DNA of 64,000 nt. Source: Daucus carota subsp. sativus. Taxonomy: Eukaryota > Streptophyta > Magnoliopsida > Apiales > Apiaceae. Below the pieces are notes generated by a model. That model was not told where the DNA came from and did no database searches. It was given only the letters and a program-made list of their open reading frames with translations. Both the position numbers and the translations under genes were made by a program. The stretch is taken from assembly GCF_001625215.2 (NCBI RefSeq), contig NC_030382.2:28940610-29004609 (forward strand), read 5' to 3'. Every line of letters starts with the position of its first letter. The stretch's first letter is position 1. Below are positions 34,083 to 45,223 of this stretch, one piece after another.

Positions 34083-34901
34083 GATGCTCAAGAAAATTAA
34101 AACTTTAATCTCGGGGGATATGGAAAATACAAGAACTTCTGCAGACTGAAGGCTTAGACCCTCAATTACACTTGATTTTGTGATGAATTTGGTTGAGGAG
34201 ATCACAGTTTTTATATAGAAATAACAAGTAATGAGCGGTTGATCAAGATGCAGATTGAGTGGCACAGATGCATTAGGCAATAGCACATGCTATTCTCTTT
34301 CAAAGGCCACACATATTTAAGAGTTCATACGAAGGTCATCGACATACATATAATGGCTGGAAACTGTCAAGTTCGACAGGCAAGGAATCAAATCTTATGC
34401 TTTTATTGGTCAATAGTCTTAGGTGGGATAGGCAAGTTTGGTGCTCATGTGACGGTGTTTTCTTGACCTATCTCAGCTGCATCTTTTGTTGAATTGATGT
34501 CTGTTTAAAACAGATTATCAGATTAAATGGATCCAACATCTTTGACATGGTCTAGCTGCATTATGTCAAAATATCAACTTGGAGCTGGAAGAAACAGTGT
34601 CACATGAACACTTATGATTTCAACCCCACCATAATCAGTGCAGACAAACCCAAAACATAAAATCCATATCATGCCACCCACCTATTGAAAGAGAAAATCA
34701 TGTGCTAGTGTCTATACTCACCGCTCAATGTAGAATTTGATGAGATGTTCTACACAACTTCCTGATTGTTCTGTATAAACACATAACTAAGCGATACTAA
34801 CATTCATCACAAACTCACTGGTCTAAAGTCTTTCGTATAACTATACAAGTCCTAGTGTTTCTTCAGTTTTCTGAACTCTTCTCTGAAAGAGCTATAGTGT
34901 C
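34083..34901. promoter_or_regulatory. Bidirectional SAUR promoter (820 bp)
   Basis: Joins the 19362-type promoter on the left (CACATG 34284-34289) to a 60523-type promoter on the right (CATGTG 34699-34704, TATAAACAC near 34773). The right half from about 34320 is duplicated at 59780-60522. Confidence 0.55.
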
Positions 34902-35210
34902 ATGGGTATCCGTATGCCTCGTATTACTAGTCTCAAACAAATCCTTAATAGCTCATCTTTCTTATTAAATCCTGATCTTACTTCAACGATTCCAAAGGGG
35001 TGCTTGGCAGTTCATATTGGGGAGAGGCAAAGAAGCAGATTTGTGGTTCCTATTTCATACCTGAATGAGGCTGCCTTTCAAAAATTGTTAATTCAAGCCG
35101 AGGAAGAATTTGGATTCAATCATCCGGAAGGAGGTCTTACAATTCCTTGCTCAGTGGACACATTCAATGAAATCACTTCGCGCCTGAACAATTTATATAC
35201 TTTTAGATAG
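34902..35210 (+). CDS. SAUR: SAUR protein, 102 aa, slightly extended C-terminus
   Basis: [20 protein letters not shown] lead, [17 protein letters not shown] (His for the usual Tyr), ISYLNEAAFQKLLIQAEEEF (Pro to Ala), [14 protein letters not shown], then SRLNNLYTFR, four residues past the sister 60523 because the stop codon is changed. The open frame argues for function, but three conserved positions are altered. Segmental partner of 60523. Confidence 0.87.
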   Translation: MGIRMPRITSLKQILNSSSFLLNPDLTSTIPKGCLAVHIGERQRSRFVVPISYLNEAAFQKLLIQAEEEFGFNHPEGGLTIPCSVDTFNEITSRLNNLYTFR

Positions 35211-35568
35211 TATAGCACCTGCGATCTCATTTATTGAGTTTCCGAGTGTAAACTGTAGAAAATACAGATTTTGTAGGGGAAGCATAATTTGATACTCAAA
35301 CTTTTTGAACATATTGACCATCACTTATGCTCATGGATACTTGTTATTTTCTATAAAGCATATCACTAAGTGTTTGCCGATAAACTTTATGCCTAAACCA
35401 AATCGATCACCAACAAAATTACAGTTTCTGTAGTTACTCTTTGATACCTAAATCTTGCAATCGTCTTCAAAAATCAGCACTGACACAAGGTGAGTTTGCT
35501 AGCTCAAAAATCAAAATTAAAATTTATAAACAGTTCTAAATAATTTATAAATATATCTGTTGCATAGT
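35211..35568. other. 3' flank of SAUR 34902, duplicated at 60820-61180
   Basis: Non-coding, closely matching its partner block (motif CCATCACTTATGCTCATG). Confidence 0.55.
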
Positions 35569-36945
35569 CAGTGGCGAAACCAGAACTAAAATTTTGGGGT
35601 GGCTCAAATATTTAATTATATTCCTAAGCAGTTTTATTACTGATGGTTACATCAAAAAGAGATGAAATATTGTTATATGATGTGAACCCCACCGTGTATC
35701 TCCCAGTCGAGTTAAACAAGTTTCTTGATTCTTCCTTTTTTCCTGAAAATATCTCACCACTTTCTAAACATTTCAGTGTAAGTTCATAATGTCTTTGTCG
35801 AAACATATCCTTTCTCTTACACGAAGCATCAACCAATTCACAATACGACAGAGATGATCAAAAAAATCACTTACTACATGAGAACATTTAGCCATAGCAA
35901 CAACTAATAACCGCAATTTCATGACTCTCCTGGTGATATAAAGTAATGCAATATCATGACTCTCGTGGTAATTTAAAGTAATTCGAGAGTACCAAATTAG
36001 ACTACCACAATTCAATAATTCAGAACTAACAAAAAAGTCTAAATTATCATTCTAATTTAAAGACTTCCCATATCAATTCAGGATCAAACGACAACATATG
36101 TGTTAGAGCACCTTTTAAACTCTAGTTCTCGGGCATCCCCCAATTAATAATTTCATTATACAAAATCATGAAAGATACAAAAATATTAAAGACTAACAAT
36201 TTATCCAAGAATCAAGAAACTCAATCACAAAAAGTGATAAAAATTTCTGGCAAAAAAAAAGTGATAAAAATAAAAGGATAATCAATCAATTTAATCAATT
36301 TATCATACCTTGAAATTTGGAAAACAAGTGAGAAGTCAGAGTATTGAGTAAACACGGAAACACTGAGTGAATCTAGAGAGGGAAATAGAAGGATAACGTT
36401 AGGTGTACTTTATTCTGACATTTTAAAAAATTATGTTGACATCTATAATTCAGCAGAAGCTAAAAAATATATACACCGTCAGTGGCGGTGCCACACTGGG
36501 GCCTGGGGGGACACGTGCCCCCACAAGTTTCCCTTTGTGGGCCTCACATATTAGTAATACTCGTATGTTTTGTCATTTGTGTCCCGAATAAATTACTAAA
36601 TCTCTCTATGAAATCATCTCAGCTTCAGTCTATTTCAGTTCTAGCAGTAGTTTAAGCATGACCATGCTTCTTTAGGATTTGTATGTCTAAATCAGTTGTG
36701 GTAGCAAGTTGGTTTTTAAATAAGATTTGAAGGGTAGGATGTTTAGCCAGGTCTGTTTGTTCCAGTTTGTAGTAGTTGCTGTTCGAATTTGTAAAACTAA
36801 TTAAGTAATATATTTTGAGTATAATCGAAAAATTAAAAGTGTCCCCCTTGAATATTTTGTCTGGCTCCGCCACTGTACACCGTTCTTAATTTCGAGGTCA
36901 TGGGTAGCTTTAGCATCCTCTAGCCCCCTCTGGTTTCCGCCACTG
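35569..36945 (-). mobile_element. hAT element with decayed zf-MYM/TTF-type transposase piece, nested MITE
   Basis: Ends CAGTGGCGAAACCAGA and TCTGGTTTCCGCCACTG, with perfect 8-bp target duplication TGCATAGT at 35561-35568 and 36946-36953, as made by hAT transposases. The - strand at about 36015-35620 keeps transposase-like words (VAMAKCSHVVSDFFDHL, VDASCKRKDMFR, FNSTGRYTVGF-like) in more than one frame, so it is dead. The copy at 61181-62119 has the same target duplication, which shows it was inserted before the segmental duplication. The nested element 36480-36875 is absent from that copy. Confidence 0.85.
36480..36875. mobile_element. hAT-like MITE nested in the older hAT, 396 bp
   Basis: CAGTGGCGGTGCCACAC to TGGCTCCGCCACTG, with perfect 8-bp duplication TACACCGT at 36472-36479 and 36876-36883. 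The unoccupied site is preserved near 62058 in the duplicated segment. A relative begins at about 63865. Confidence 0.88.
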
Positions 36946-37149
36946 TGCATAGTTTAATCTATATAAGTCATTTATTATCGTGAATACTCCTTTTGCTCCT
37001 GAGCCTATGAGATATTAGCGATGCGCGTATAAGTAGAAGTTTACATGAAAGTCTCAGTCAGAATTACAATTCCTAGACTAGTTCACAAAATTTGTACACT
37101 ATCTAACAACATATAACTATGTACATATCTGTAGACATATATAAACTTT

Positions 37150-37243
37150 CAAAATCTGTTCAACAGATCAACGAAAGTGTCTTCTTTGCATGGATATGTG
37201 AGGCCACCTTCTGGATGACTAAACCCGAATTTTTCCACAACCT
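37150..37243 (-). pseudogene. SAUR pseudogene split by two MITEs
   Basis: Reverse strand: [20 protein letters not shown], then FVDLLNRF and stop (37150-37243). The next SAUR bases, MAIYVE-like, are at 37660-37679 between the two MITEs, and the PKG end resumes after 38097. The codons between AVYVGE and AEEEFGF had already been deleted. Confidence 0.72.
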
Positions 37244-37245
37244 AA

Positions 37246-37656
37246 GAGCATCTCCAACGCGTTGGCTATAATCGATGGCTAAACGGGACCTGTAAGACAT
37301 TATGTAAAATTTGTTGAACTTGTAAGACATTTTGCTTCAATGGTATTGGCTATATTGGATGGCTATAATTTAAAAATAGTATGTTATTAATATTTTTTTT
37401 TGCCAGTGTATGTTATTAATATTTTAGATTGTTAAAATAGAATATATCAGTATGGTAATAAATGATGTGCAATCTTTCTATAGATTTCTTACAGACCTGT
37501 AGAGGTTCGACAAATTTAGCCATCCGTAGGAGGTTGGCTAAAATTATAGACAACAGCTGGGTATGGTTGGAGTATGTATTTTTCGAGCTGTTGGCTAATT
37601 TTTTTTATTTTTAGTATGCCAACTCAGCTAAGGGCTTTCAATGGTTGGAGATGCTC
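37246..37656. mobile_element. PIF/Harbinger-like MITE, 411 bp
   Basis: Inverted ends GAGCATCTCCAA / TTGGAGATGCTC with TAA target duplications at 37243-37245 and 37657-37659. Internal TTGGCTATAAT words. No coding capacity. Confidence 0.85.
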
Positions 37657-37679
37657 TAACTCAACATAAATTGCCATAA

Positions 37680-38094
37680 GAGCATCTCCAATGGTGTTGG
37701 CTACAATCGTTGGCTAAATTGAACCTATAAGACATTATGTAAAATTTGCTGAACTTGTAAGACATTGTGCCTCAATGGTATTGGCTATATTGGTTGGGTA
37801 TAGTTTAAAAATAGTATGTTATTAATATTTAGATTGTTATAAATAGAATATATCAGTTTAATATGGTAATAATTTATATGTAATGAGGAAAATAAATTGC
37901 GGGAAATGACGTGGAATTCACTACAGATCTGGAGTGGTTCGACAAATATAGCCATCCATAGGGGGATGGCTATAATTATAGACAAGGGCTCACCATGGTT
38001 GGAGTGCTCTTTTTTGTGAACATTGGCTATAGTTTTTAATTATAGTAAGCCACCTAGATTTTTACGTAAAGGCTTCTCCTGGTTGGAGATGCTC
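37680..38094. mobile_element. PIF/Harbinger-like MITE, 415 bp, second copy
   Basis: Same ends and internal words as 37246-37656, in the same orientation, with TAA at 37677-37679 and 38095-38097. Only 23 bases separate the two elements. Confidence 0.85.
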
Positions 38095-38097
38095 TAA

Positions 38098-39510
38098 GCC
38101 TTTTAATTAACCCCTTATTCTCGTATAATCAAGGGTGAATATAAGCAGCCAGTTAATATTATTTAATAAAATTTCAGTTCATTACTATTAAATTGATGTT
38201 AATTTGATCATAAATAATAATTTAAAATTATATAGTAATCGTTTGTTAACACAGGTTTAAAATTAGTATTACTTAAAACATAGTATATAAATTGGAGAAG
38301 GGCCTGTTACGATATCAACGGCCCAACATAGACACCCTTTTATCCAATCGTTTTTATATGGATATATAAAAATATTTAAGGGTTTTATATCAAATTGCTT
38401 ATTCAACTCTGCAAAATATATCACGTAGATATTTGATCTCCACGACTACTCATTTAAACCACAACAATAATATATATAATTTTGTTGATTTTTTTCCCAT
38501 ACCCAATATTTAGCAATATATGGTTGGTTTGTACACAGGGATGTATGCACACTGGGGCAGTGGGGGTACTTGCCCCCAGTGAGCTGCATAGTATTTAGTA
38601 ACTTATAGTATACATATTTCACAAATTGAGGACTTGCCCTCATGGTTCAAACATGGGATTTTGGTGGAATAAGCCATAGTTCGACTCCTGGCAACAACAG
38701 TTTCCTCTTTTAGGCCTTCTCATTTTTAAGCCTCTCCTGCCTTCCCCTCTTTTTTATCTATATTAATGTTTAGCAGTATTATTGCCTCTCCTGCCTTCCC
38801 CTCTTTTTTATCTATATTAATGTTTAGCAGTATTATTACTACTCATATTTATTATTATATTTATATTTTGATTTGTATTATTTTAGTAGTTATAGTAGCT
38901 CTGAAATTATAAATATCATGTAAAATTTTCCACGGTTTACACGGTTTTTAACCTAGGGCGGAGCGGTTGCAGTTCGAATTTTTCACTAAGCTGCCTATGC
39001 AGTTTAGAAAAAAACCACCGCGATAGTTTTACTTGAACAAGTAGCTAGCTTTATCTTTATATTTTTCATCCTAGTTGAAGTTACATTTGAGATAGTAAGA
39101 GAAGCTTGAGTTGGAATATAAGTGTTTTCTTTGATTGCATTATTATGTTAACAGAATTTCGTTACCACATCAGTAATTTCGTTATCACATCAACATTGTT
39201 GTCCAAAAATTTTAAAATAATTAACGAAATGATATATAATAGTATTTTAGTGGTTTAAATGAGTCGTCGTGAAGATTGAATAGCTACATGATATATTTTG
39301 TTTAATTCGGTGAGCAATTTGATATAAAACCCGAATATTTAATACAGCACACTCGTAGAAGCCATCAAGTCCCTCCTAGAGTCCTAGGTTTAACAAAACA
39401 AATTTGCCTACAAAATCCGTTCTCTTTAACCCCTTATTCTCATATTGAATAAGTGAAGAACAGTAAGAAATTTGACAAGCATAAAAGGTGAAGAATCAAG
39501 AGAAAAGCTG
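38098..39510. other. AT-rich intergenic with a 54-bp tandem duplication
   Basis: The 54-bp unit CCTCTCCTGCCTTCCCCTCT... occurs twice head to tail at 38731-38838. A short hAT-like GC-rich start (CACTGGGGCAGTGGGGGTAC near 38549) is seen, but no matching end. No gene. The end of the interval is the promoter region of the JMJ25-like fragment. Confidence 0.5.
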
Positions 39511-40818
39511 ATGGGTTCTAACGGGAACAAAAGAGGAAGCAAAAGAAAAGCAGGGAGACCCAAAAATAAGATGAAAAGAATTGATGATTTGGGTAAAAAA
39601 AGTGAGGAGATTGTGAGAGACAGTGTGGATCAAAGGACTGTTCTTGATTTGGATGCCATTGTTAGAGATTATATCAGCAGAACCCGTGAATTTCGCAAAG
39701 ATGGTCAAAAAATTTGTTCTGTCAGTAGCAGTGATGATGATGAACATCGGAATCATGCAAATAAAATCAAGGACAAGGAGATCATTGTTGGTGGTAGTGG
39801 TAAAGATGATGATAATGATGATCAGAATCATAAAAATAAAAATAAGGACAATGAGATTGTTATTAGTAGTGATGATGATGATGATGATGTTGCTGAGGAT
39901 GATGATCAGAAGATTAGAGATGAACATGATGTGGAGAAGGAGGCTACGGCCCCCCAATGTGAAGAGCACGACGGATATCCTCCGGAAGAAGCTCTGTCTT
40001 CAGCAAAGAGACGCAAGAATGGTGCAATGGGAAAAGATGATGAAAAGATTCAGAAGATAGGGAGTAGGGGTTGGAACAATAATGAAAAAGGTAAAGATGG
40101 CCAGACAAGTCGAGTTTGTAAGTCTGCTGGTTCTAAGCAAAAGGGTGGCGTAATGACAGATGAGAATGTATGTTTGCCTCCCTGTTCTGTTATATAACTC
40201 ATTAACAGCTGCATTACAATTCATTGGGATTTGTTCGCCTGCCACGTGACCGGTTTCAGATGTCTTCATCTCATTAATTGCTGCTAACAAGGCAAACCGA
40301 GATCCGGTGCCCGTAATGTAATATGTCTAGTCTCCTAGTGCCCTTTGGGTTATATGCTCGGCCTCCCTGTTCTGTTATATAACTCATTATTATATGCTTG
40401 GCATTATGTTTCTATTAATACCTGAGAAGCATGAGAAAGGGTGTGCAGAAATTAGGCAGCCAATAACAAAACTAACTAAAGCATGCAAACTGAATCAGAT
40501 ACATTATATACGGATCTAAGACATAAGAATTTACGTCAAACCGTTAATTTTTGTTACACAAATCTCAAAAAAAGAAAAAAAATTGGTTGAGACTAAGACT
40601 TTTGAGTACCTAATACAGGAGTGCGTATGGAGGGACAGGGATTTGTTAGGTTACAGAATAATCCATGTTTCTGCGTTAATACTTTATGTGTATTGCTTAT
40701 AAGTTTTACAAATTTATTTGGGTGTTTATGCTAACAGGGAAATCCGATATCAACTATGTGTCACCAGTGCCAGAGGAATGACAAAGGTAGGGTCATGGTA
40801 TGCAATAACTGTAATAAG
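39511..40818 (+). pseudogene. JMJ25-like histone demethylase gene, 5' fragment (two exons)
   Basis: Exon 1 (39511-40167) starts MGSNGNKRGSKRKAGRPKNK, with an AT-hook-like KRKAGRPK, and runs through an acidic, low-complexity region (SDDDDDDVAEDDD). The donor is AAT|GTATGT. Exon 2 begins at 40738 after ...TAACAG and encodes STMCHQCQRNDKGRVMVCNN, the cysteine-rich motif that opens the zinc-finger region of JMJ25-type lysine demethylases. After CNK the sequence becomes a reversed SAUR fragment, so the rest of the finger and the whole JmjC domain are missing. Nuclear chromatin regulators in the intact family. The first ATG is used; a longer frame to 39472 has no ATG. Confidence 0.8.
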
Positions 40819-40932
40819 CCTCAACATAAATTGCCATAAGCCTTTTGGAATAACAAGCACTGTTGAACTAGCAAGATATCTGAACACAGAAGACTGATGG
40901 ATACTTTTCTTAACATGAGAAATAACAGTCAT
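40819..40932 (-). pseudogene. SAUR 5' fragment fused to the JMJ25-like exon
   Basis: Reverse strand MTVISHVKKSIHQSSVFRYL to IPKGLW, the 5' third of the psi-subfamily (compare 14603-14490), with the first ATG at 40932. It ends at the AVYV codons, where it meets the demethylase exon. Confidence 0.7.
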
Positions 40933-41255
40933 ACGGTTTTCATGGTGTAATAACAAATCGACAGGAATGATTATAGAATGAAAGTAGAGGTGGATGAAAA
41001 TTTTGATGGTTCGGCTAATTAGTTTATGTTGACTTGGTTGCAGTTCCCTTTCTCTGCGATTATATATAGAGGGGAAATGAAATATCATTTAAATTATGAA
41101 ATATCCAGACGCCTTTCTCTTTGGCTCACCACATAGATTAACAACTCAGAGGCAATATCTGTTTCTGCTAGGAAACATCTCATATTCCCAATTGATTGCT
41201 TATGTGCACCACCTCAAAAATTAATACTTCTGCATCAGATAAAGATTTCAAGAGA
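40933..41255 (+). repeat. SAUR module X, 5' part only
   Basis: Matches 14604-14930. It breaks at ...AAAGATTTCAAGAGAG, directly followed by F-box exon sequence. Confidence 0.65.
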
Positions 41256-42260
41256 GGGGTTGCTGGTGCTCCATACAATATTTGCGGAAATCAATAGACG
41301 CAGACCTCCAAGATTTACAAACACCGCTAAATGACAGGTAGTCCACGATACTTAATTTTACCAAAATTGACACCAGAAGTTCAACAGGAAGAATGCCCCA
41401 TGCTCCTCAAACTGTCACCCGATCTCCTGCATATCCTTTTCCGTTCTCTTCCTTGTTTTACTGGTCGTGGAGCATTCCTGTTAACAAAGAGGGAAACGAA
41501 GAACTCACCACAAAGCTAGATTGATCATGCACAGTCAAATGAATTTTATTTAGAAAGAGTCAGTGGTTTGTTGAAAACAGAATGCATTACTTTTACAGAT
41601 GTTTCTTAAGGACAGATTCATCCTTTGCAAGATTTAAAAGAACTTGATTTAACACATAGAGGAGAAACTAGAGTTGGATTGTTCCTTTTGCCAGTACAGT
41701 AAAAAGTTCTGCAGCTAGACATTAGAAGATAATAAAGCTTACTGGAAGCTAATTCACTAAAGGTTCACATATTAAAATGAAAATCAGTGCATAGTTTAAT
41801 CAGAACTGGATTAAGAGTGTGCAAACTTAACATCTTTCCGATATGAGAACTTCAACGTCCCCCAGTAAGAATGCAATCATCCTAATGAACCATAACTAGA
41901 TTTATAAGAGGTAGTTTGGTTAACATGTAAATCTCCAGGAATTTAAAGTTCCTAGCAAATTGTAAGATTTTTTTGTTGACCGCTATATGGAAAGTGGAAC
42001 CTCCTAGGAAATTGGAATTTCCACATAATGTAGAAACTTGCTTATGTCACACACTGGTACTGCAAATTCCTACACCACAACCAAACATGTTTTTTAACTT
42101 CCCAGGAACTTGATAAAGGAACTAGGAGGCCAGTTGGAGAATTTAGAATCAAGGTCCAACTGGCATATGATACTTTTACGATATAGCAGTCTAGTTTACA
42201 AAGGCACAACTATATACGTAATGCATACTTCAAGAGAAAGTAGGGAACATTTAGATTAAA
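41256..42260 (-). pseudogene. Duplicated 5' piece of the DUF295 F-box gene with upstream DNA
   Basis: Matches 46131-47040 at high identity: reverse-strand exon piece (LPVELLVSILVKL-like F-box at about 41385, ending in the ERQQP-like region) and then non-coding upstream DNA. The beta-propeller part is missing. A 180-base stretch (about 41865-42045) is present here only. Which copy gained or lost it is not clear. Confidence 0.7.
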
Positions 42261-43034
42261 GTTTTAGTAGACAATGAGTGAAGTATATTCCATGTTTATA
42301 GTAGAATTCCTTAGGGTCCAATGGTGTTCTTTGTATTGTTCTATGTTTATATCCATACTCTTGAGAGGCAATCTCTCTATCTCGGTGCTTAGTTGCTCTC
42401 TATGCATTTTATTAAATTTTTGGTTGTTGAAACGATAAATTTGTATACGACATAGTGGTGATTATACAATACAGGCCAAGTAATTTTTTGAACTCGTCTG
42501 AACGACGAGAATGTATGGGGTTTGCGGTTGTTAAGGAGAACTAGGGATATGGCTTACATGCATTTTGTCCAGGTAAGGTGTTGCTTGTAATCATACATCT
42601 CACTACACGTACACCATTTTTTGCTTACCTTGGAATCCCTAGATTTTTTTTTTTGGACCAGATCTCTGTGAAATAAGAATCACCAACTGTGTGATCTAGC
42701 ATTTACAACCATACCTGCGACTTGCATTCTAGATTTGAAATGAGATTTGCTTGAAGTACTTAGACTCTATGTCATATATTACTAGAAATACAAATTATTT
42801 TATGTTATTTCTCCAGACATGTAGCACTCCCGACCAACCTCAATGGTGTTGGAATATTGGGATGATTCTTAGAAGCTGTAAATTTACATTTGGTTATAGA
42901 AGTGGAGAAGCAATGCTCATTGCCCATTTAAAATAAGTATACAAGATAAACAAGAGCTTAGAAGCTTGCAGAGAAAGAGAAAAAAGTAGAAGAAATCTCT
43001 GTAAAAAATAAATTGTGGGGGGACTTGCATGTAT
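42261..43034. other. Intergenic, no gene seen
   Basis: AT-rich. A short phrase (GAGAGGCAATCTCTCTATCT near 42363) recurs in variant form near 54762 just before a SAUR module. Confidence 0.45.
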
Positions 43035-43313
43035 TACTACAAGAAAACGCGAATCTCTTAACCAAATTTACCAACGGAAATTCTGTTGGCAAATTACCAA
43101 CCGAAAATCTGTTGGCATATTGGACATCTCACTGAAGTCAACACACCAAGTTTCCGTTGCAAAATTACCAAAGGAATGTATATTTCCGTTGGTAACAGTT
43201 TACCAACCATGATATTACTAACAGTTTATTCCGTTGACACTTCGTTTTGCCAACGGGAATTTGTGTTTACCCAATGGAAAATTCCGTTGGGGAATTCGCG
43301 TTTTTTTGTAGTG
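43035..43313. mobile_element. CACTA-like (En/Spm) MITE, 279 bp
   Basis: Ends TACTACAAGAAAACGCGAAT and ATTCGCGTTTTTTTGTAGTG, with many short inverted subterminal repeats of the type CCAACGGAAAT / ATTCCGTTGG. The first base is T in place of C, and the expected 3-bp duplication is not clear. Confidence 0.8.
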
Positions 43314-43727
43314 TGGAAACTGCAGAAGCATGGAAGTGATCTGATAAAGGTACGAGAATAATGAGTCTTTAAAAGTAATGAGGCTTTAAAAGATGTGTTT
43401 ATTGATTATAAGTAAAAATTTATTTATAAATGAAAATTAACTTTTAATTTATGTGTTTTGATTTTTTTTATATTTATAGGGTATAAAATTTTATAATATA
43501 ATAACAAATTATCTTTTAAAGTGGTCCTTTACTTCTTTGTAAAATGAAATTTCAAAAATAAAAATAAGTCACTGAAAAAGTTAAGATTTTTTAGCTTCTC
43601 ATATTCTGCCTTTTAAGTCAGAAGTTCATACACAAACAATACGAATGAGTTACTTCTGACTTATAAGTCTAAATGATGGGCTTTTAAGCCGTCCCAATCT
43701 TTTTGTCCGCCTTATTAAGAAAATCAA
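43314..43727. other. AT-rich stretch, no gene
   Basis: No feature recognised beyond AT-rich sequence between two transposons. Confidence 0.45.
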
Positions 43728-44650
43728 GGGATAATTAATTCAAACGTCCCTGAACTATAGTCTGTTTATTGTCTAGGTCCCTATCCTATTTTTCTCAATA
43801 TTGCGATCCTTAAACTTTCAAACTTTTCTGATTCGCATCCTTCCGTTAAAAATCAACTAACAGACGTTAGTCAATGCTTATGTGGCAGATAAAAAAATAA
43901 AATTAAAAAATTATCAAGTACCAGTTTTAGTAGCATAAGTACACATGTCATTAACAATATCTTCACTCCACAATAATTGACAATTATCAAGTGACTCACC
44001 CTCCTTGTGCCAATATATCTTATAGTTTTTATACCCAAGCCTCTTCTCTACCAAATCTTTACATGAATCAAGACAAATTGTATCTATGCTCTGGCAGTAA
44101 ACTAGTTCTACTTTACCTTCTTCATAGAGCCGTATGCGATTTTTGTAAGTAAACACTCCCCCATGATAAATTCGAATATTGACATAGTAAATCCCCATCC
44201 CTGCACATATACACACAATCAATAAGAGAAAAGTATATACATGTATATATATGATCTTGTATGTCTGTACATACCTCATAAGATAGAAGGATCGCTGTCA
44301 ATCGAACCCTAGTTTAGTGAATAAAGAAAATCCCCAATCGCTCTAGAACCCTAATTTTCGTGTGTTAGTACGTTGCTTAGCGAATGTTAGGTGCGTGGAT
44401 GTTTTATTTTTGGACTTAAATTGACTTAACTTAAATTGGTTTTAAAAGATGACAGCTCAGATTTTAATTTTTTAATTTTATTTTTTGATCTGCCACGTAA
44501 GCATTGACTAACGTCTGTTAGTTGATTTTTAACGGAAGGATGCGAATCAGAAAAGTTTGAAAGTTTAAGGATCGCAATATTGAGAAAAATAGGATATGGA
44601 CCTAGACAATAAACAGCCTATAGTTCAGGGACATTTGAATTAATTATCCC
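43728..44650 (-). mobile_element. Mutator-like element carrying a PB1-like gene piece (923 bp)
   Basis: Inverted ends GGGATAATTAATTCAAACGT / reverse, continuing through about 180 bases (TTCCGTTAAAAATCAACTAA), with perfect 9-bp duplication GAAAATCAA at 43719-43727 and 44651-44659. Between the arms the - strand reads an untranslated leader with a good intron (AG|GTATGTAC ... ATATGTGCAG|GG), then ATG and MGIYYVNIRIYHGGVFTYKN, then CQSIDTICLDSCKDLVEKRL, resembling the N-terminal PB1-like domain of plant Mutator transposase-type proteins. The frame then runs on into the arm. It is either a captured host fragment (Pack-MULE) or a deleted parent. Confidence 0.82.
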
Positions 44651-45223
44651 GAAAATCAATCAATTAGACTGTATAGTAGACTATGCATGTGAATCTAGAG
44701 CACTTGTGAAGAGATACAATCTGCATTAGAAAGTCTGGATATGGTTGTAAAGTTGAACAATATTAGTTTGGCCAGAAAGAACTCATTTGAGCAAGAGGAG
44801 TTTGTTTGAAAGGACAGACTTAGAGGCCCTTCATTCAGAAATTACAAAAAAAATTTTTTCAAATGAGAAAGATCAGCTTCTTGAAAATTAACTTATCTAT
44901 TCGTCACCACAATAATTCAGAAACGAAGTAATCATCTATAAATTAAACTTTGATTAACAAAAATATATAACTATATTAAACTGCAGAAACTTCAGCTTCA
45001 AATTGGGAATTTTTTACCTAAGAATTTGTCTTATACATGAACAAACTTGGTGTCAATAAGAAATAAAGAAAATGACTTTTGAAATCTGGTGCCTCTAATG
45101 CAAACATTACAGCATCAATGTATAAAAGTTTTCATAATAGAACTAGTACAAAGTTGCATTATGAAAGATGAAGATACAAACTAGAGACTTAATGAGAAAA
45201 ACTGATATCAGATTTAGAAGTGA
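44651..45223. other. 3' flank of the F-box gene
   Basis: AT-rich, no coding frame supported. Confidence 0.45.

Noticed and set aside
38540-38640. Another hAT MITE, from the GC-rich CACTGGGGCAGTGGGGG start
   Set aside because: No matching right end or target duplication could be found.
39496-39969. 157-codon open frame antisense to the demethylase exon
   Set aside because: It is the low-complexity Ile-rich complement of the acidic Asp codon runs, and the sense strand has clear coding features and splice sites.
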